Counted from the first letter of the stretch, positions 52,296 through 61,622 are shown. The stretch is 64,000 bases of DNA from Cloacimonetes bacterium UBA5614 (GCA_002424605.1 DIKQ01000005.1:186001-250000); one strand, 5' to 3'. Notes: generated by a model not told the origin, from the sequence alone. Numbers and translations: made by a program.

Positions 52296-53413
52296 TATAG
52301 CTCTTCCCCAACAATCTCTGATAAAGTATCAATCAGATACTCATAATTACTTTCGTTACGCAGCAGATTCAAATAGCTGGGGTCAATGCCCCTCCCGACA
52401 AGGCAGGGAAACAGCCGGTTCAATGCCCGGCTTAAGAAACCTTTCCTCTGCAGATGATTCAGCATATTTCTCTTTTTATAACTTTCCCTGAGATGCTCCC
52501 GCCACTTAATAGCAACCATTTCGTCATTCAATTCTTCAGGTAAATCAGAACCCAGGAGTTCCATAGCAAGGGAATCTCCCTTCCAGACCTGCCTGAATCG
52601 GTAAACTCTGAAAGATATTCCCCTGGATTGACACAAGTCAATCTGCAAGACTAATCCTTCGTTCCAAGCAGCGGAATTGCTTTCTCCCTTGAATATGAAA
52701 TTCCCCAAGCCGTAAAAGACAGGAACTCCATTGTAGACCTCATAGCCGCTAATGCAATGACTGTGGTGCCCCACAACTGCGCTGACTCCCAGGGTTGCGT
52801 AAAAACGGAACAGCTTCTGCATCCCTGGAGTCGGGTAGGAATAATGCTCTATCCCGGTATGTACGATAACTATCTGGTAATCTGATACAGCTTTCGCATC
52901 CTTTATCTGCCGATAGTTATCAATGACATTAACCGGGTTTGCGCCGGCTTTCTTTTTTCCTGCTATGGAAAACTCGTGCGATGCAAAATTCAGCAAGGCA
53001 ACTGATTTGCCTTTCACTTCGACTATCAGGGGTTTCCCGGCTTCCCGCAAATCCTGGCCTGCTCCGGTATGTAAAACACCATTCTCTGACAAGGCGGCCA
53101 GCGTATCATTAAGCCCTTCAGAGCCATAGTCCATTATATGGTTGTTTGCCAGGGTAACTGCCTGGAAACCAAGTTTTCTGAGCAGAGCCGCTGTTTCTTT
53201 GCCGGCTTTCAAGTGTGGACCGGACTTCCTGCTTCCAGTGTTACTGCGGGTCAAAGGGCATTCCAGGTTTGTTATGTTAAAATCAGCGTTCCTGAAGACA
53301 GGAGCAAGTCCTCCCAGCATTTTATCTGCTTCGGGATTTGACTTAAGCAACAATTCCTCAGGGCAGAAGTCACCTGTAACTGATAGAGTGATCTTATCTG
53401 TCATTTCACTCAT
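52295..53413 (-). CDS. CapA-family metallophosphatase-fold protein
   Basis: The 372-residue protein has the CapA / PGA_cap signature: TGDFCPEE, NLECPLT, LANNHIMDYG, VVIHTG-like VIVHTGIEHYSYPTP, GHHSHCISG and GLGNFIF. CapA (PgsA) is needed for poly-gamma-glutamate capsule formation in Bacillus, and relatives occur in polysaccharide loci. There is no signal peptide or membrane anchor here, unlike CapA of Bacillus, so it should be cytoplasmic. ATG 53413 overlaps the upstream GT4 gene; ATG 53404 is an alternative start. Confidence 0.86.
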   Translation of the reverse strand: MSEMTDKITLSVTGDFCPEELLLKSNPEADKMLGGLAPVFRNADFNITNLECPLTRSNTGSRKSGPHLKAGKETAALLRKLGFQAVTLANNHIMDYGSEGLNDTLAALSENGVLHTGAGQDLREAGKPLIVEVKGKSVALLNFASHEFSIAGKKKAGANPVNVIDNYRQIKDAKAVSDYQIVIVHTGIEHYSYPTPGMQKLFRFYATLGVSAVVGHHSHCISGYEVYNGVPVFYGLGNFIFKGESNSAAWNEGLVLQIDLCQSRGISFRVYRFRQVWKGDSLAMELLGSDLPEELNDEMVAIKWREHLRESYKKRNMLNHLQRKGFLSRALNRLFPCLVGRGIDPSYLNLLRNESNYEYLIDTLSEIVGEEL

Positions 53414-54641
53414 CGATAACCTTCCCTTTCATAGCTTCAGTGATTTCCTGAGACAGCTTCCCAAAGGTCGCTTCGATTGAGAAATTATCTTTGGCAAATT
53501 TTCTGCAGGCTTCAGACATCCTGTTGCGAAGTTCCTTATCTTTCAGAATCTGACCGGTTTTTTCCAACAACTCCTCGTCTGTTTCTGCCAGAAAACCCTG
53601 CTTTCCATCCTTGATGCCAACACTCTGCAAGGCATTGGACGTCCCGATAATCGGCACACCCAGAGCCATAACCTCCACTGCCCTGCCCCTGAAACCTGAA
53701 CCGGTTTCCAAAGGCAAAATCAACAGTGAACACATCCCGATAACCGGCCTGATATCCTGCACAAAACCTGTTACCGTGATGTTGGGATGATTAAACCGTT
53801 TTATGATATCGCCCGGCGGGTTGCTACCTACGATATAAAGATGCAGAGCCGGGTTTTCCTTAAACAAAACAGGAAATATCCTTGCCAGGACACGCTCCAG
53901 GGCCAGCCGGTTGAACTGATTGGACAGAGCTCCGTAAAACAGAATGGCGTCTTCATCCACTTCTGTTTGGTAGCTTAGCAGTTCATCCAGGCTTTGCCCG
54001 TTTACAGTGAGGGTTACATTATAATCAGGATGCGAGTTTTTCAGGATAGCCCTTTGCCTGGATGAATTGACAATAATCAGGTCTGTCTTTTCAAAATAGC
54101 TGTGCTGCAGTTTGAAGCAGTGTCTCAGTTCACGCAGCATCCTGCGTCCGTAAATAGCGCTCATCCTATATCTGGGGAGCAAATCCAGATTTTCCTCCAC
54201 CAGATAATGCGTATCTATCATTTTCAGGGTTTTGGGGTTAAGATTATCAAAGGCATATCCCATATACCAGTAGTGAATCAGAACAGCGTCAGGGGCGGAT
54301 TCCCTGATAATTACAGCAATCTGCTTCCTGACTGTCGCATCTGAAAGGGTCAATTCTTCCATACTCAGGCTTGAAACCAGATGCCTCGCTCTAAGAAACA
54401 CATAGCGGACAGCCCGGAACAATCTGCTCTTATGATATGCTGCGGCGTGCACCGGTTTATACCATGCAATCAGGTTACCCAGTTGATTCAGGCATTCCTC
54501 TTCCTGCCGCGGTCTGACGACTATGTCAGTAAGTGCAATCTCGTGGTCCCGTGCAAGGCGTTTCAGCTGATTGACAGCCCTGACCTGGCTCATGCCGGTA
54601 ATAGGATACAGGGCTCCCGGAAAAACTATTAGTATCTTCAT
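53406..54641 (-). CDS. Family 4 glycosyltransferase
   Basis: The 411-residue GT-B protein begins with MKILIVFPGALYPITGMSQ. LIHYWYMGY and DTHYLVEENL occur in the acceptor half. In the donor half FYGALSNQFN, LYIVGSNPP and ETGSGFRGRAVEVMALGVPIIGT are present. This resembles the GT4 group in exopolysaccharide loci. The start codon directly abuts the stop of the GDP-mannose dehydrogenase gene. Sugar and linkage are not predictable. Confidence 0.88.
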   Translation of the reverse strand: MKILIVFPGALYPITGMSQVRAVNQLKRLARDHEIALTDIVVRPRQEEECLNQLGNLIAWYKPVHAAAYHKSRLFRAVRYVFLRARHLVSSLSMEELTLSDATVRKQIAVIIRESAPDAVLIHYWYMGYAFDNLNPKTLKMIDTHYLVEENLDLLPRYRMSAIYGRRMLRELRHCFKLQHSYFEKTDLIIVNSSRQRAILKNSHPDYNVTLTVNGQSLDELLSYQTEVDEDAILFYGALSNQFNRLALERVLARIFPVLFKENPALHLYIVGSNPPGDIIKRFNHPNITVTGFVQDIRPVIGMCSLLILPLETGSGFRGRAVEVMALGVPIIGTSNALQSVGIKDGKQGFLAETDEELLEKTGQILKDKELRNRMSEACRKFAKDNFSIEATFGKLSQEITEAMKGKVIDE

Positions 54642-55946
54642 CTACCAGCAGATTCCTTCAACATTACCGGGGACGATAGTTTCTGAAACCCTCACCAGAT
54701 CGATAAACTGCTTGTCTTTGAACCTGGAAATCGTCTCTTCATCGTCCGCCTTCTTCCTGTTGAGCACAACCAGTTCAGCCCAGTTCAGGACTTCTTCTTC
54801 TGATTTCAGCATCATCTTCTCCATATACGGCATATGCTGTTCAAGATACTCCTTGTTTGTGCCTACCAACATAGCTGCATTTACATAGTCATCATGCAGC
54901 CTGATTTCATAGCCCTTGCCGTTGAAATACTCTATCACCCTGATAACAGGGCTGTATCTCAGGTCATCAGTACCCTGCTTGAAAGCCACCCCCAGAATCC
55001 CTATTTTGCGACAGTCGTATTTTTCCACCAGTCTGATAGCATGATTAACGTGGCTGTCGTTACTGGGTTCAATGGCATCCAGAACTGGAGTGGAGATGTA
55101 ATTGTCATGAGCAATCGTCTTCAGCGCTTTCAGGTCTTTGGGCAGGCAAGAACCGCCATAGGCAAATCCCGGCTTGAAGTAATAGGGTGAGATATTGAGT
55201 TGTTTGTCCAGGCAGAACAATCTCATCACTTCATGCGAATCAATTGCCAAGTGCTTGCAGATATTCCCCACTTCATTGGCAAATGTGACTTTCAGCGCAT
55301 GGTAGCTGTTGTTGACATACTTGATGATTTCTGCGGCAGAAACATAGGAGCGAATGAATTCTCCATTTACCCGCTTATACAACTGGCTGGCAATCTGGGC
55401 TGCAATATCACTGTCTGTTCCAACCAATGTAAATGGGGGATTATAATAATCCTGCACGGCTGAACCTTCCCTCAGGAACTCCGGGTTGGAGACCACGGCA
55501 AAGTCGCAGTTGAGTTTTTTCCCTGAAGTTTCCCCGATGATTTCGCCTACCTTAGCATTGGTTCCCGGCAACACAGTGCTGCGTATCAACACTGTATGGA
55601 AGCCAGTTTTATCTTTCAAGACGCTGCCGATTTGCCTTGCTGTCTCATAGACATAATCCAGGTTGAGGTGACCGGCTTCCGTGGAAGGAGTTCCGACGCA
55701 AATAATGGAAACCTCGCTTTGACTGACTGCTTCAATGTAGTCAGTTGTCGCCCTGATAGTGCCTGCGGTATGCTGCTGTGCGATTATCCTATCGATTTCC
55801 TTTTCAATAATGGTTGGCTTGCCCGCATTTATCAAATCTACCTTGGTCCGGCTTACATCAATTCCGATGACCTTATATCCGTTCTGCGCCAGGCATCCCA
55901 GGCTTACACATCCCACATATCCCAGTCCGAAAATCGCTATGGTCAT
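54642..55946 (-). CDS. algD: GDP-mannose 6-dehydrogenase (AlgD-like)
   Basis: The product is 434 residues from ATG 55946 (GGGAGA 5 nt upstream; 55961 is an in-frame alternative). It shows IFGLGYVGCV with the NAD fold, SNPEFLREGSAVQDYYNPP, FKPGFAYGGSCLPKDLKAL with the catalytic Cys, and the C-terminus VEGICW, which is characteristic of AlgD rather than UDP-glucose dehydrogenase. It oxidises GDP-mannose to GDP-mannuronic acid with two NAD. The product gives the glycan a carboxylate, a possible target for the amide-forming ligases of the locus. Confidence 0.92.
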   Translation of the reverse strand: MTIAIFGLGYVGCVSLGCLAQNGYKVIGIDVSRTKVDLINAGKPTIIEKEIDRIIAQQHTAGTIRATTDYIEAVSQSEVSIICVGTPSTEAGHLNLDYVYETARQIGSVLKDKTGFHTVLIRSTVLPGTNAKVGEIIGETSGKKLNCDFAVVSNPEFLREGSAVQDYYNPPFTLVGTDSDIAAQIASQLYKRVNGEFIRSYVSAAEIIKYVNNSYHALKVTFANEVGNICKHLAIDSHEVMRLFCLDKQLNISPYYFKPGFAYGGSCLPKDLKALKTIAHDNYISTPVLDAIEPSNDSHVNHAIRLVEKYDCRKIGILGVAFKQGTDDLRYSPVIRVIEYFNGKGYEIRLHDDYVNAAMLVGTNKEYLEQHMPYMEKMMLKSEEEVLNWAELVVLNRKKADDEETISRFKDKQFIDLVRVSETIVPGNVEGICW

Positions 55947-55962
55947 ACTATCTCCCGGCAAT

Positions 55963-57069
55963 TTATACTTCCTTTCCGGAGTCTACAATCTGTTTTGCGG
56001 CTGACAAAATCCGGTTTCTCAGGCCCCCGTCAAAGCACTGCACAACATTCATTCCCGGTTTTTCATTCGCCTCAATGATAACTGGTCCGTCATCAGTAAT
56101 CGCCACATCCCAGCCCACGATAAAGTTAAAATACAACAGCTTATGCGCTTTTATGCACAATTCCGCAGCAGCTTTCAAATGCGGAATATGATAATCCCTG
56201 AAAACTATCCCGGTGTCGGGATGCTTGGCTGTAATGCTTTTATCCTTAATGGAGAGATTGTAAAAACCGTCTTCCAGCAGGCATTCACGCTCAATGTCGA
56301 TTCCAACGCAGATTGAGCCCCTTCCCCAGGAGTCTGTGCTTTCCCCGTTTACTGCAAATGCCTGGAATCCCGCCAGATACTTCGGTTCTCCGCCATCAAG
56401 CATAGTGACAATCCTGGTGGTATTGAGCGCTGATGAATTGACCTTCCTGATTGCCTCATGTGATTGCATAAAGCCCTGCAGCAACCATATGCCCGGTCTC
56501 AGCAAAACACTCATTTCCCGCAAATCAGCTGGCTTGCCATCTATCAGGATTGCCTTGTCATTGATTTCCAGGACGTGAATCCCTTCGCCCGCTTCCATTG
56601 TTATATGCTTCAGGATGAACCTGCCTTCCCTGTTTGGAAAGGATTCCAGTCCCTCAGGTTCAGCACCTTTCCGTAAAATCCTGCCATCTTTTATCAAGGC
56701 AAGATTTTCCGCGCAGGGAATGCCGTTAGCCTCAAAGTATGTCCCCGCTACAAACTTGTCCTTGCAGACTGCGTCATAGTCCAGCCCCGCGCAACCATAG
56801 TGTTTTTTCAGCGCTGTCTCGACCCTGTTCCTGATGCTCAGGAATTCTCTTCTGCCGATAAAGTCTCGGCTGTTCGTCCCTTTGAGATTCAGTCCCATGG
56901 CGTAATACATCGTGTTAAAATCCCGTTCTTTCAACCACCAGCCCAGCAGTTCCAGCTTCTTGATGATAAAATTCTTTTGCACACCGCAGCGATAGTGTTT
57001 CACTGTGCCGATTGTATAGCGGAACAGCAGGAAAAGGTTGTAGAGAAAGGCTTTGCTTGATTTAATCAT
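55963..57069 (-). CDS. Sugar-transfer-associated ATP-grasp protein
   Basis: The product is 368 residues from ATG 57069 (AGGAAAATC upstream). The longer frame to 57129 runs into repeat B2 and is unlikely. An N-terminal helical region (about 1-90) is followed by the ATPgrasp_ST domain: FILKHITMEAGEGIHV, LLQGFMQSH, RIVTMLDGG and the metal site PVIIEANEKPGMN (Glu-x-Asn kept). The family is common in polysaccharide loci and is predicted to ligate a carboxylate to an amine. It precedes algD. Confidence 0.87.
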   Translation of the reverse strand: MIKSSKAFLYNLFLLFRYTIGTVKHYRCGVQKNFIIKKLELLGWWLKERDFNTMYYAMGLNLKGTNSRDFIGRREFLSIRNRVETALKKHYGCAGLDYDAVCKDKFVAGTYFEANGIPCAENLALIKDGRILRKGAEPEGLESFPNREGRFILKHITMEAGEGIHVLEINDKAILIDGKPADLREMSVLLRPGIWLLQGFMQSHEAIRKVNSSALNTTRIVTMLDGGEPKYLAGFQAFAVNGESTDSWGRGSICVGIDIERECLLEDGFYNLSIKDKSITAKHPDTGIVFRDYHIPHLKAAAELCIKAHKLLYFNFIVGWDVAITDDGPVIIEANEKPGMNVVQCFDGGLRNRILSAAKQIVDSGKEV

Positions 57070-57091
57070 GATTTTCCTGTTATGCTTCCTG

Positions 57092-57153
57092 CACGATACG
57101 GGAAGGTATCGGGAACGATGCGTGAGCAAACTCCCCGTATTCTCCTCGTATCA
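57092..57153. repeat. Palindromic intergenic repeat family B, copy 2
   Basis: GATACGGGAAGGTATCGGGA... ending in CTCCCCGTATTCTCCTCGTA (57131-57150) matches element B1 at 36832-36851 in all but one base of that right part. ATACGGG/CCCGTAT pairing forms the stem. It lies between the GNAT gene stop (57172) and the ATP-grasp start (57069). Confidence 0.8.
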
Positions 57154-57171
57154 AGCAGGGAAGATATGAGT

Positions 57172-58131
57172 TTAATAAACATCGGAATCCAGGAAACGGT
57201 AATGCCAGTCAGAGATTTGAGTGCTGACCGACTGGTCGTTCAGTTTGATGAGGCCAAAGTAAGCGCTGAACCTATCTTCGGCGAATCCCAGTTTTTCCAG
57301 GCAGAGATGCTCGTCTGAAAAGAGATTGGACCAGATATTGAGGCGGGAAGGTCCTTTGCTGAGTAAAAAAGAAACGAGTGAGGAATAAACCTGTTCGGAA
57401 GCAAGGTCCGATTCTTCTGAAAAAAAGATTTCCATGATATCAATTTCGGTATTGTTGTATGTTTTATAAACGGCGACAGCCCGTAAACTGCTGCCAAGAT
57501 AGATGCCGGCTGACCGGTATTTTCTGGTGGGATGCTGCAACAGACGCCAGCTCAGGTATCTGCTGCTGCGCTTCATATGATATTTATCATAACAGACTGT
57601 AAATTGTGATAGCTGCTCTGTCAATTCCCCGGTCAGAGGCAGGTCTGAAACAGAGAATGCGGTTTCCAAATGCTGCATCTTGATTGATTGCGTGTCCAGT
57701 GTCAAGCTGGTCAGCACACCCATGTCCTGCCAGTCCAGATACTTGCGGTTAGTGTAGTGGGAGTTGTGGTTGGCAAAGGCAAAGATGAAGTCAAAGCCCA
57801 GGGAAGCCAGTTTGGAGTTGATGGCGCGGCTCATTTGGGTAAAAAGTCCCCTGCCCTGATAATCAGGATGAGTGAATCCCATCAGCATCAGCCCTGCTTT
57901 GAGCAAAACATTGTCCTGTGATATGGCTTCCACAGGCGAATGTGCAACAAAGCAGGCGACCTTGCCATCTATTAGTATGTAAGCGGCAAAAATCCTATTG
58001 TCCAAGGGCTGATTGCCAAACCGCCAGTCCCATTCACCGGCAATAAAGGGACGCCGGAAAGAGGCTTCCCAGGAGGCGGTAATCAGAGAGACATCAATCG
58101 GCTCTTCCCAGAAGAACTTCACCTGTTCCAA
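57172..58131 (-). CDS. GNAT-family acyltransferase (2)
   Basis: The 319-residue GNAT protein shows GLMLMGFTHPDYQGRGLFTQMSRAI (about 80-105), the acyl-CoA-binding Q/RxxGxG-type loop HPDYQGRG, then FIFAFANHNSHYTNRKYLDWQDMG. A second, diverged half contains SSRYLSWRLLQHPTRKY and SAGIYLG. It acylates an amine, most likely an amino sugar of the repeat unit. It is 3 nt from the PIG-L deacetylase gene, suggesting deacetylation followed by re-acylation with a different group. Confidence 0.85.
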   Translation of the reverse strand: MEQVKFFWEEPIDVSLITASWEASFRRPFIAGEWDWRFGNQPLDNRIFAAYILIDGKVACFVAHSPVEAISQDNVLLKAGLMLMGFTHPDYQGRGLFTQMSRAINSKLASLGFDFIFAFANHNSHYTNRKYLDWQDMGVLTSLTLDTQSIKMQHLETAFSVSDLPLTGELTEQLSQFTVCYDKYHMKRSSRYLSWRLLQHPTRKYRSAGIYLGSSLRAVAVYKTYNNTEIDIMEIFFSEESDLASEQVYSSLVSFLLSKGPSRLNIWSNLFSDEHLCLEKLGFAEDRFSAYFGLIKLNDQSVSTQISDWHYRFLDSDVY

Positions 58132-58134
58132 AGC

Positions 58135-58809
58135 TTACCTCTTATCAAAAATGATGCAAAAAGCTTCTGCATAAAAGACGCCGATGCGTGAACCGCGAAA
58201 AGCTGCCAAACCCCTGAGAGCATGAATACTGCGGGGAAGGGGGTCGGGCATGAGCTCTGTTTCATACAGGCGGGCGATATCTATCTTTTTATCGAGATAT
58301 GGAGTTACATCCATAAAACAGTTGGGAACAAAAGCATTTTCCTGCAATGCCGGAGTAAACTCAGTTTCTGAAAGGGTTTCATACATCAGGAGTTGTTTGA
58401 TGAAGGGCTTGCGGAAGTTTTTGGTGCAGGCATAAACCGCATCAAAAGCGATGCGGTGGTCTGAATGCACGTCACTCCTGTTCGGCAGATAGATGATTTC
58501 CGGCTGCAGCTTCATAATGACTTCGTCCACCGCGCGGACAATCCGCCCCAGTTCAATAGTATCCAGCATAATGGTGGGCAGCAGCAGATTGACAAATTCG
58601 TCGAAACCATACAGGGAACGGACTTTGTCAATCACCTCCGCCCGTTTGTCTGCTTCCTGCTGAGTGAAACCCATGGGGTGACCTTCAAAAATACCAGTGA
58701 GATTAAGCCAGTAAATCCGGTCTCCCATTGCCTTGTGCTTCAGGATGGAACCGCCACAGCCAAAGGTTTCGTCATCGGGGTGGACAGAGATAAACATCAC
58801 TTTATTCAT
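58135..58809 (-). CDS. PIG-L family deacetylase
   Basis: The 224-residue protein carries the zinc motif HPDDETFGCGGS (His10, Asp12-Asp13) and the later HSDHRIAFDAVY. Members remove N-acetyl groups from GlcNAc-type sugars. Between a hexapeptide acetyltransferase and a GNAT gene, it may free an amino group that is then re-acylated. No signal peptide, so cytoplasmic. Confidence 0.92.
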   Translation of the reverse strand: MNKVMFISVHPDDETFGCGGSILKHKAMGDRIYWLNLTGIFEGHPMGFTQQEADKRAEVIDKVRSLYGFDEFVNLLLPTIMLDTIELGRIVRAVDEVIMKLQPEIIYLPNRSDVHSDHRIAFDAVYACTKNFRKPFIKQLLMYETLSETEFTPALQENAFVPNCFMDVTPYLDKKIDIARLYETELMPDPLPRSIHALRGLAAFRGSRIGVFYAEAFCIIFDKR

Positions 58810-58837
58810 TCATACCTCTTTTACTAATCAGGTGCAA

Positions 58838-59476
58838 TCAGGCTTTGGGCCTTGCAGGAACGCCGAAGACCCTTGCGTTGTCCGGAACATCACTTACCAC
58901 AACTGCTCCGGCAGCCACCAAAGCATTTCTGCCGATGGTTACACGGGAGATGATTTTGGCTCCCAGAGCCAGCAGAGCACTTTCCTTTATGGTATTGCCG
59001 GCTCCGACAGTTACACCGGCAGAAACCAAAACATTGTCTTCAATTACTGTCTCATGGTCGATGGTTGAACCTGTAGCTATTATCACATTGTTGCCTATTC
59101 TGACTTCAGGATTGATAATCACGCCAGCAAACAGGACAACTCCCCCGCCAAGAACAGCGGAAGCTGAGACCACTGCCGTAGGGTGAATCAAGCTGACTAT
59201 CTCAAATCCCATTTCTTTGCATTTCAGGTAAGTTTCCGTGCGCTTTTTGTTGTCGGAATAACCGCCGATGCCGATAACGACACTGCAGATGCCTTCTTTC
59301 AGGTAATCAGGCAGGCAACTGTCTCCCTTGCGCACCGGATAACCCAAAACAGCATCAGCCGGCTCTTCCTCTCTGCCGATTACTGCTTCCACATAATATT
59401 CAGTGCCAGTTTCAATGATGTCTATCAGAACCTTGGCATGCCCACCTGCACCCAATACTAAAACCGGTTTTTTCAT
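58838..59476 (-). CDS. PglD/NeuD-like sugar N-acetyltransferase
   Basis: The 212-residue protein has an N-terminal Rossmann-like part (VLVLGAGGHAKVLIDII) and a C-terminal left-handed beta-helix (VVLFAGVIINPEVRIGNN, VLVSAGVTVGAGNTI, VTIGRNALVAAGAVV), ending FGVPARPKA. That is the layout of PglD/NeuD/LegH, which acetylate the 4-amino group of UDP- or GDP-linked 4-amino-4,6-dideoxy sugars. It overlaps the LegC-like aminotransferase gene by ATGA, confirming the pathway context. A catalytic His is expected near HPTAVV or HETVIED. Confidence 0.9.
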   Translation of the reverse strand: MKKPVLVLGAGGHAKVLIDIIETGTEYYVEAVIGREEEPADAVLGYPVRKGDSCLPDYLKEGICSVVIGIGGYSDNKKRTETYLKCKEMGFEIVSLIHPTAVVSASAVLGGGVVLFAGVIINPEVRIGNNVIIATGSTIDHETVIEDNVLVSAGVTVGAGNTIKESALLALGAKIISRVTIGRNALVAAGAVVVSDVPDNARVFGVPARPKA

Positions 59477-60648
59477 AATCTTGCTCCGCTGGGAATGTTA
59501 ACAAGCCTTGCTTCAATGCTTTCAGCCATAGTCAAGCCAGACTTGAGACAATGTCTGAACATTGGCAGATTGTGCATAAGAGCCCAGCACGGTCTTGCCA
59601 GCACGCCATTGTCATGACAAAGTTGCAGAAAAGCATCCCTCTCCTGCTCATTGTCCAGAAGAATGGAATTAAGCCAATAGTTGGACTGGGAATCTGCAGG
59701 TTCAGTAACGAAAGGAATATCCAGTCCTCTGAAAAATTCTGCATAATTGCCTGCTAATTCCCTTTTACTCCTTATCAAATCGCCTATACGTTCAATCTGG
59801 GCACAACCAAGCGCTGCATTGAGGTTTGGCATCCGGTAGTTGTGGCCTATCTGGTCATGCTCTATCTTCCAGCCGTGAGGTGTCCTCGCCTGTGTGGTAA
59901 GGTGTTTTGCCAGTCTTGCCAGGGATTCATCACCAGTGATTATCATACCACCGCCACCGGTTGTGATGGTTTTATTTCCGTTAAAACTGAATACTCCCAT
60001 CAAACCGTAATTGCCGGTGTGCTTGCCTTTGTATGTGCTACCCAAAGACTCGGCTGAATCTTCTACAAGAGCAATATTACTGGTCTTGCAGATTTCCGCA
60101 ATCCTGTCTATCTCGCAGGGATGGCCGAAGGTGTGCATGGGGACACAAGCGGAAACAGGTCTGTGTGAGGTTTTCTCTATGCGGCGGAATGGCAAATCAG
60201 GGTCTGAAGTCTGTTCCAAAACAGTATTCTCCTGCAGCCATTGCTCAAGTTTCTCTGCCGACATACCAAGCGATTTTTCTGCAATATCCGTAAAAACAGG
60301 TTCAGCCCCGCAGTAGGCAATAGCATTACAGGTGGCAATATACGTAAGGGGCTGGGTTATGACAAGATCGCCGGCTTTGACCCCGGCAAGTTTCAGGGCT
60401 ATGTGCAAAGCAGCTGTTCCATTTACCGTCGCCACAGCATAACCTGCTCCCGTATAATCGCGAATCATTGATTCAAACTTGTCAACATATTTGCCCACCG
60501 AAGAAACGTAGGTGGAGTCAATGCAGTCCAGAAGGTATTTCTTTTCATTACCGGCAAAGACAGGTTCATGCAGTGGAATGGATTCCCTGCCGGGATACAG
60601 GGAACGGATGTGAGCGATAATCTCTTTATATTTTGTATTCATAATCAT
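59473..60648 (-). CDS. legC: LegC-type DegT/DnrJ aminotransferase
   Basis: The 391-residue DegT/DnrJ/EryC1 PLP aminotransferase shows IPLHEPVFAGNEKKYLLDCIDSTYVSSVGK at the N-terminus, which is typical of the LegC group, NGTAALHIAL, EDSAESLGS and the PLP lysine in SFNGNKTITTGGGG. It aminates the 4-keto-6-deoxy intermediate made by LegB. Both ends overlap neighbours by ATGA (LegB upstream, PglD-like downstream), so the three are translated as a unit. Confidence 0.92.
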   Translation of the reverse strand: MIMNTKYKEIIAHIRSLYPGRESIPLHEPVFAGNEKKYLLDCIDSTYVSSVGKYVDKFESMIRDYTGAGYAVATVNGTAALHIALKLAGVKAGDLVITQPLTYIATCNAIAYCGAEPVFTDIAEKSLGMSAEKLEQWLQENTVLEQTSDPDLPFRRIEKTSHRPVSACVPMHTFGHPCEIDRIAEICKTSNIALVEDSAESLGSTYKGKHTGNYGLMGVFSFNGNKTITTGGGGMIITGDESLARLAKHLTTQARTPHGWKIEHDQIGHNYRMPNLNAALGCAQIERIGDLIRSKRELAGNYAEFFRGLDIPFVTEPADSQSNYWLNSILLDNEQERDAFLQLCHDNGVLARPCWALMHNLPMFRHCLKSGLTMAESIEARLVNIPSGARL

Positions 60649-61622
60649 ATATTGTAGATACCGGTTTTGTATTTGTTCAGGTTTTCCGGTTTTGAGAACC
60701 AGTCTATGGTTTTACGCAGGCCGGCTTCCAGCGGATAGGAGGGAACGAAACCCGTCAGTTTGTTAATGAGGGAATTGTCACACCATAACCTGCCGACTTC
60801 AGAATTGGCAGGTCTGCTTCGCTGTTCGTCATAGGAAAGTGTTGCACTGCTTTGCATGATATCGCGGATGAGCTTGAAAGTATCAGCAATCGATATCTCA
60901 AAATTGGAGCCAATATTTACTGTCTCTCCGATTGCCTGGTCACAGGCTGCCAGTTCCACTATCCCCCTGCAGGTATCTTCCACATAGTTAAAATCACGGG
61001 TGGGAAAAGTGTCTCCCAGATTTATTTCCTGCTTGCCTGAGGCAATCTGGGTAATGATGGTGGGAATCACTGCCCGGGCAGATTGCCTGGGACCGTATGT
61101 ATTAAACGGGCGCACAATGGTTACAGCCAAGCCGAATGCATGGTAAAAGCTCATGGCAATGGCATCTGCGCCGATTTTACTGGCACTATAGGGAGATTGC
61201 GGCTGCAAAGGATGCTGTTCGTTAATAGGCACATATTGTGCCGTACCATAAACTTCGCTGGTAGAGGTATTGATAAACCGCTCCACACCATTATCCAGGG
61301 ATGCCCGGCAGAGATTGAGGGTACCCTTGACATTGGTGTCAATAAAGCTTTCCGGCGCTTTATATGAGTAAGGAATTGCAATCAAGGCAGCCAGATGATA
61401 TACCAAATCCATCCCTTGGGTCAGGTCATGACAAAGATTGGCGTCCCGAATATCACCGCTGACGATTTGAAGGCTTTTCTGGGCCGGAACATCTTCCAGC
61501 CAGCCCCAGTTGTTGAACGAATTATACATTGCAAGAGCCCTGACCTCGTGTCCCTGCTTCAACAGCATCTCAGTCAGGTGGGAACCGATAAACCCGTCTG
61601 CACCGGTTACTAAAACCTTCAT
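60645..61622 (-). CDS. legB: LegB-type NDP-GlcNAc 4,6-dehydratase
   Basis: The 325-residue extended SDR shows GADGFIGSH (7-15), HLAALIAIPYSYKAPESFIDTNVKGT, TSTSEVYGTAQ, YSASK, RPFNTYGPRQSARAVIPTII and FPTRDFNYVEDTC, the pattern of LegB/NAD-dependent 4,6-dehydratases. In the legionaminic acid route it forms GDP-4-keto-6-deoxy-GlcNAc. Followed by LegC and a PglD-like acetyltransferase it would give a bacillosamine-type sugar. Legionaminate synthase and the hydrolysing epimerase are not in this window. Confidence 0.92.
   Translation of the reverse strand: MKVLVTGADGFIGSHLTEMLLKQGHEVRALAMYNSFNNWGWLEDVPAQKSLQIVSGDIRDANLCHDLTQGMDLVYHLAALIAIPYSYKAPESFIDTNVKGTLNLCRASLDNGVERFINTSTSEVYGTAQYVPINEQHPLQPQSPYSASKIGADAIAMSFYHAFGLAVTIVRPFNTYGPRQSARAVIPTIITQIASGKQEINLGDTFPTRDFNYVEDTCRGIVELAACDQAIGETVNIGSNFEISIADTFKLIRDIMQSSATLSYDEQRSRPANSEVGRLWCDNSLINKLTGFVPSYPLEAGLRKTIDWFSKPENLNKYKTGIYNI

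Noticed and set aside
55963..57129. Longer ATP-grasp start at 57129
   Set aside because: The first 20 codons fall mostly in palindrome B2, and ATG 57069 has its own ribosome-binding site.
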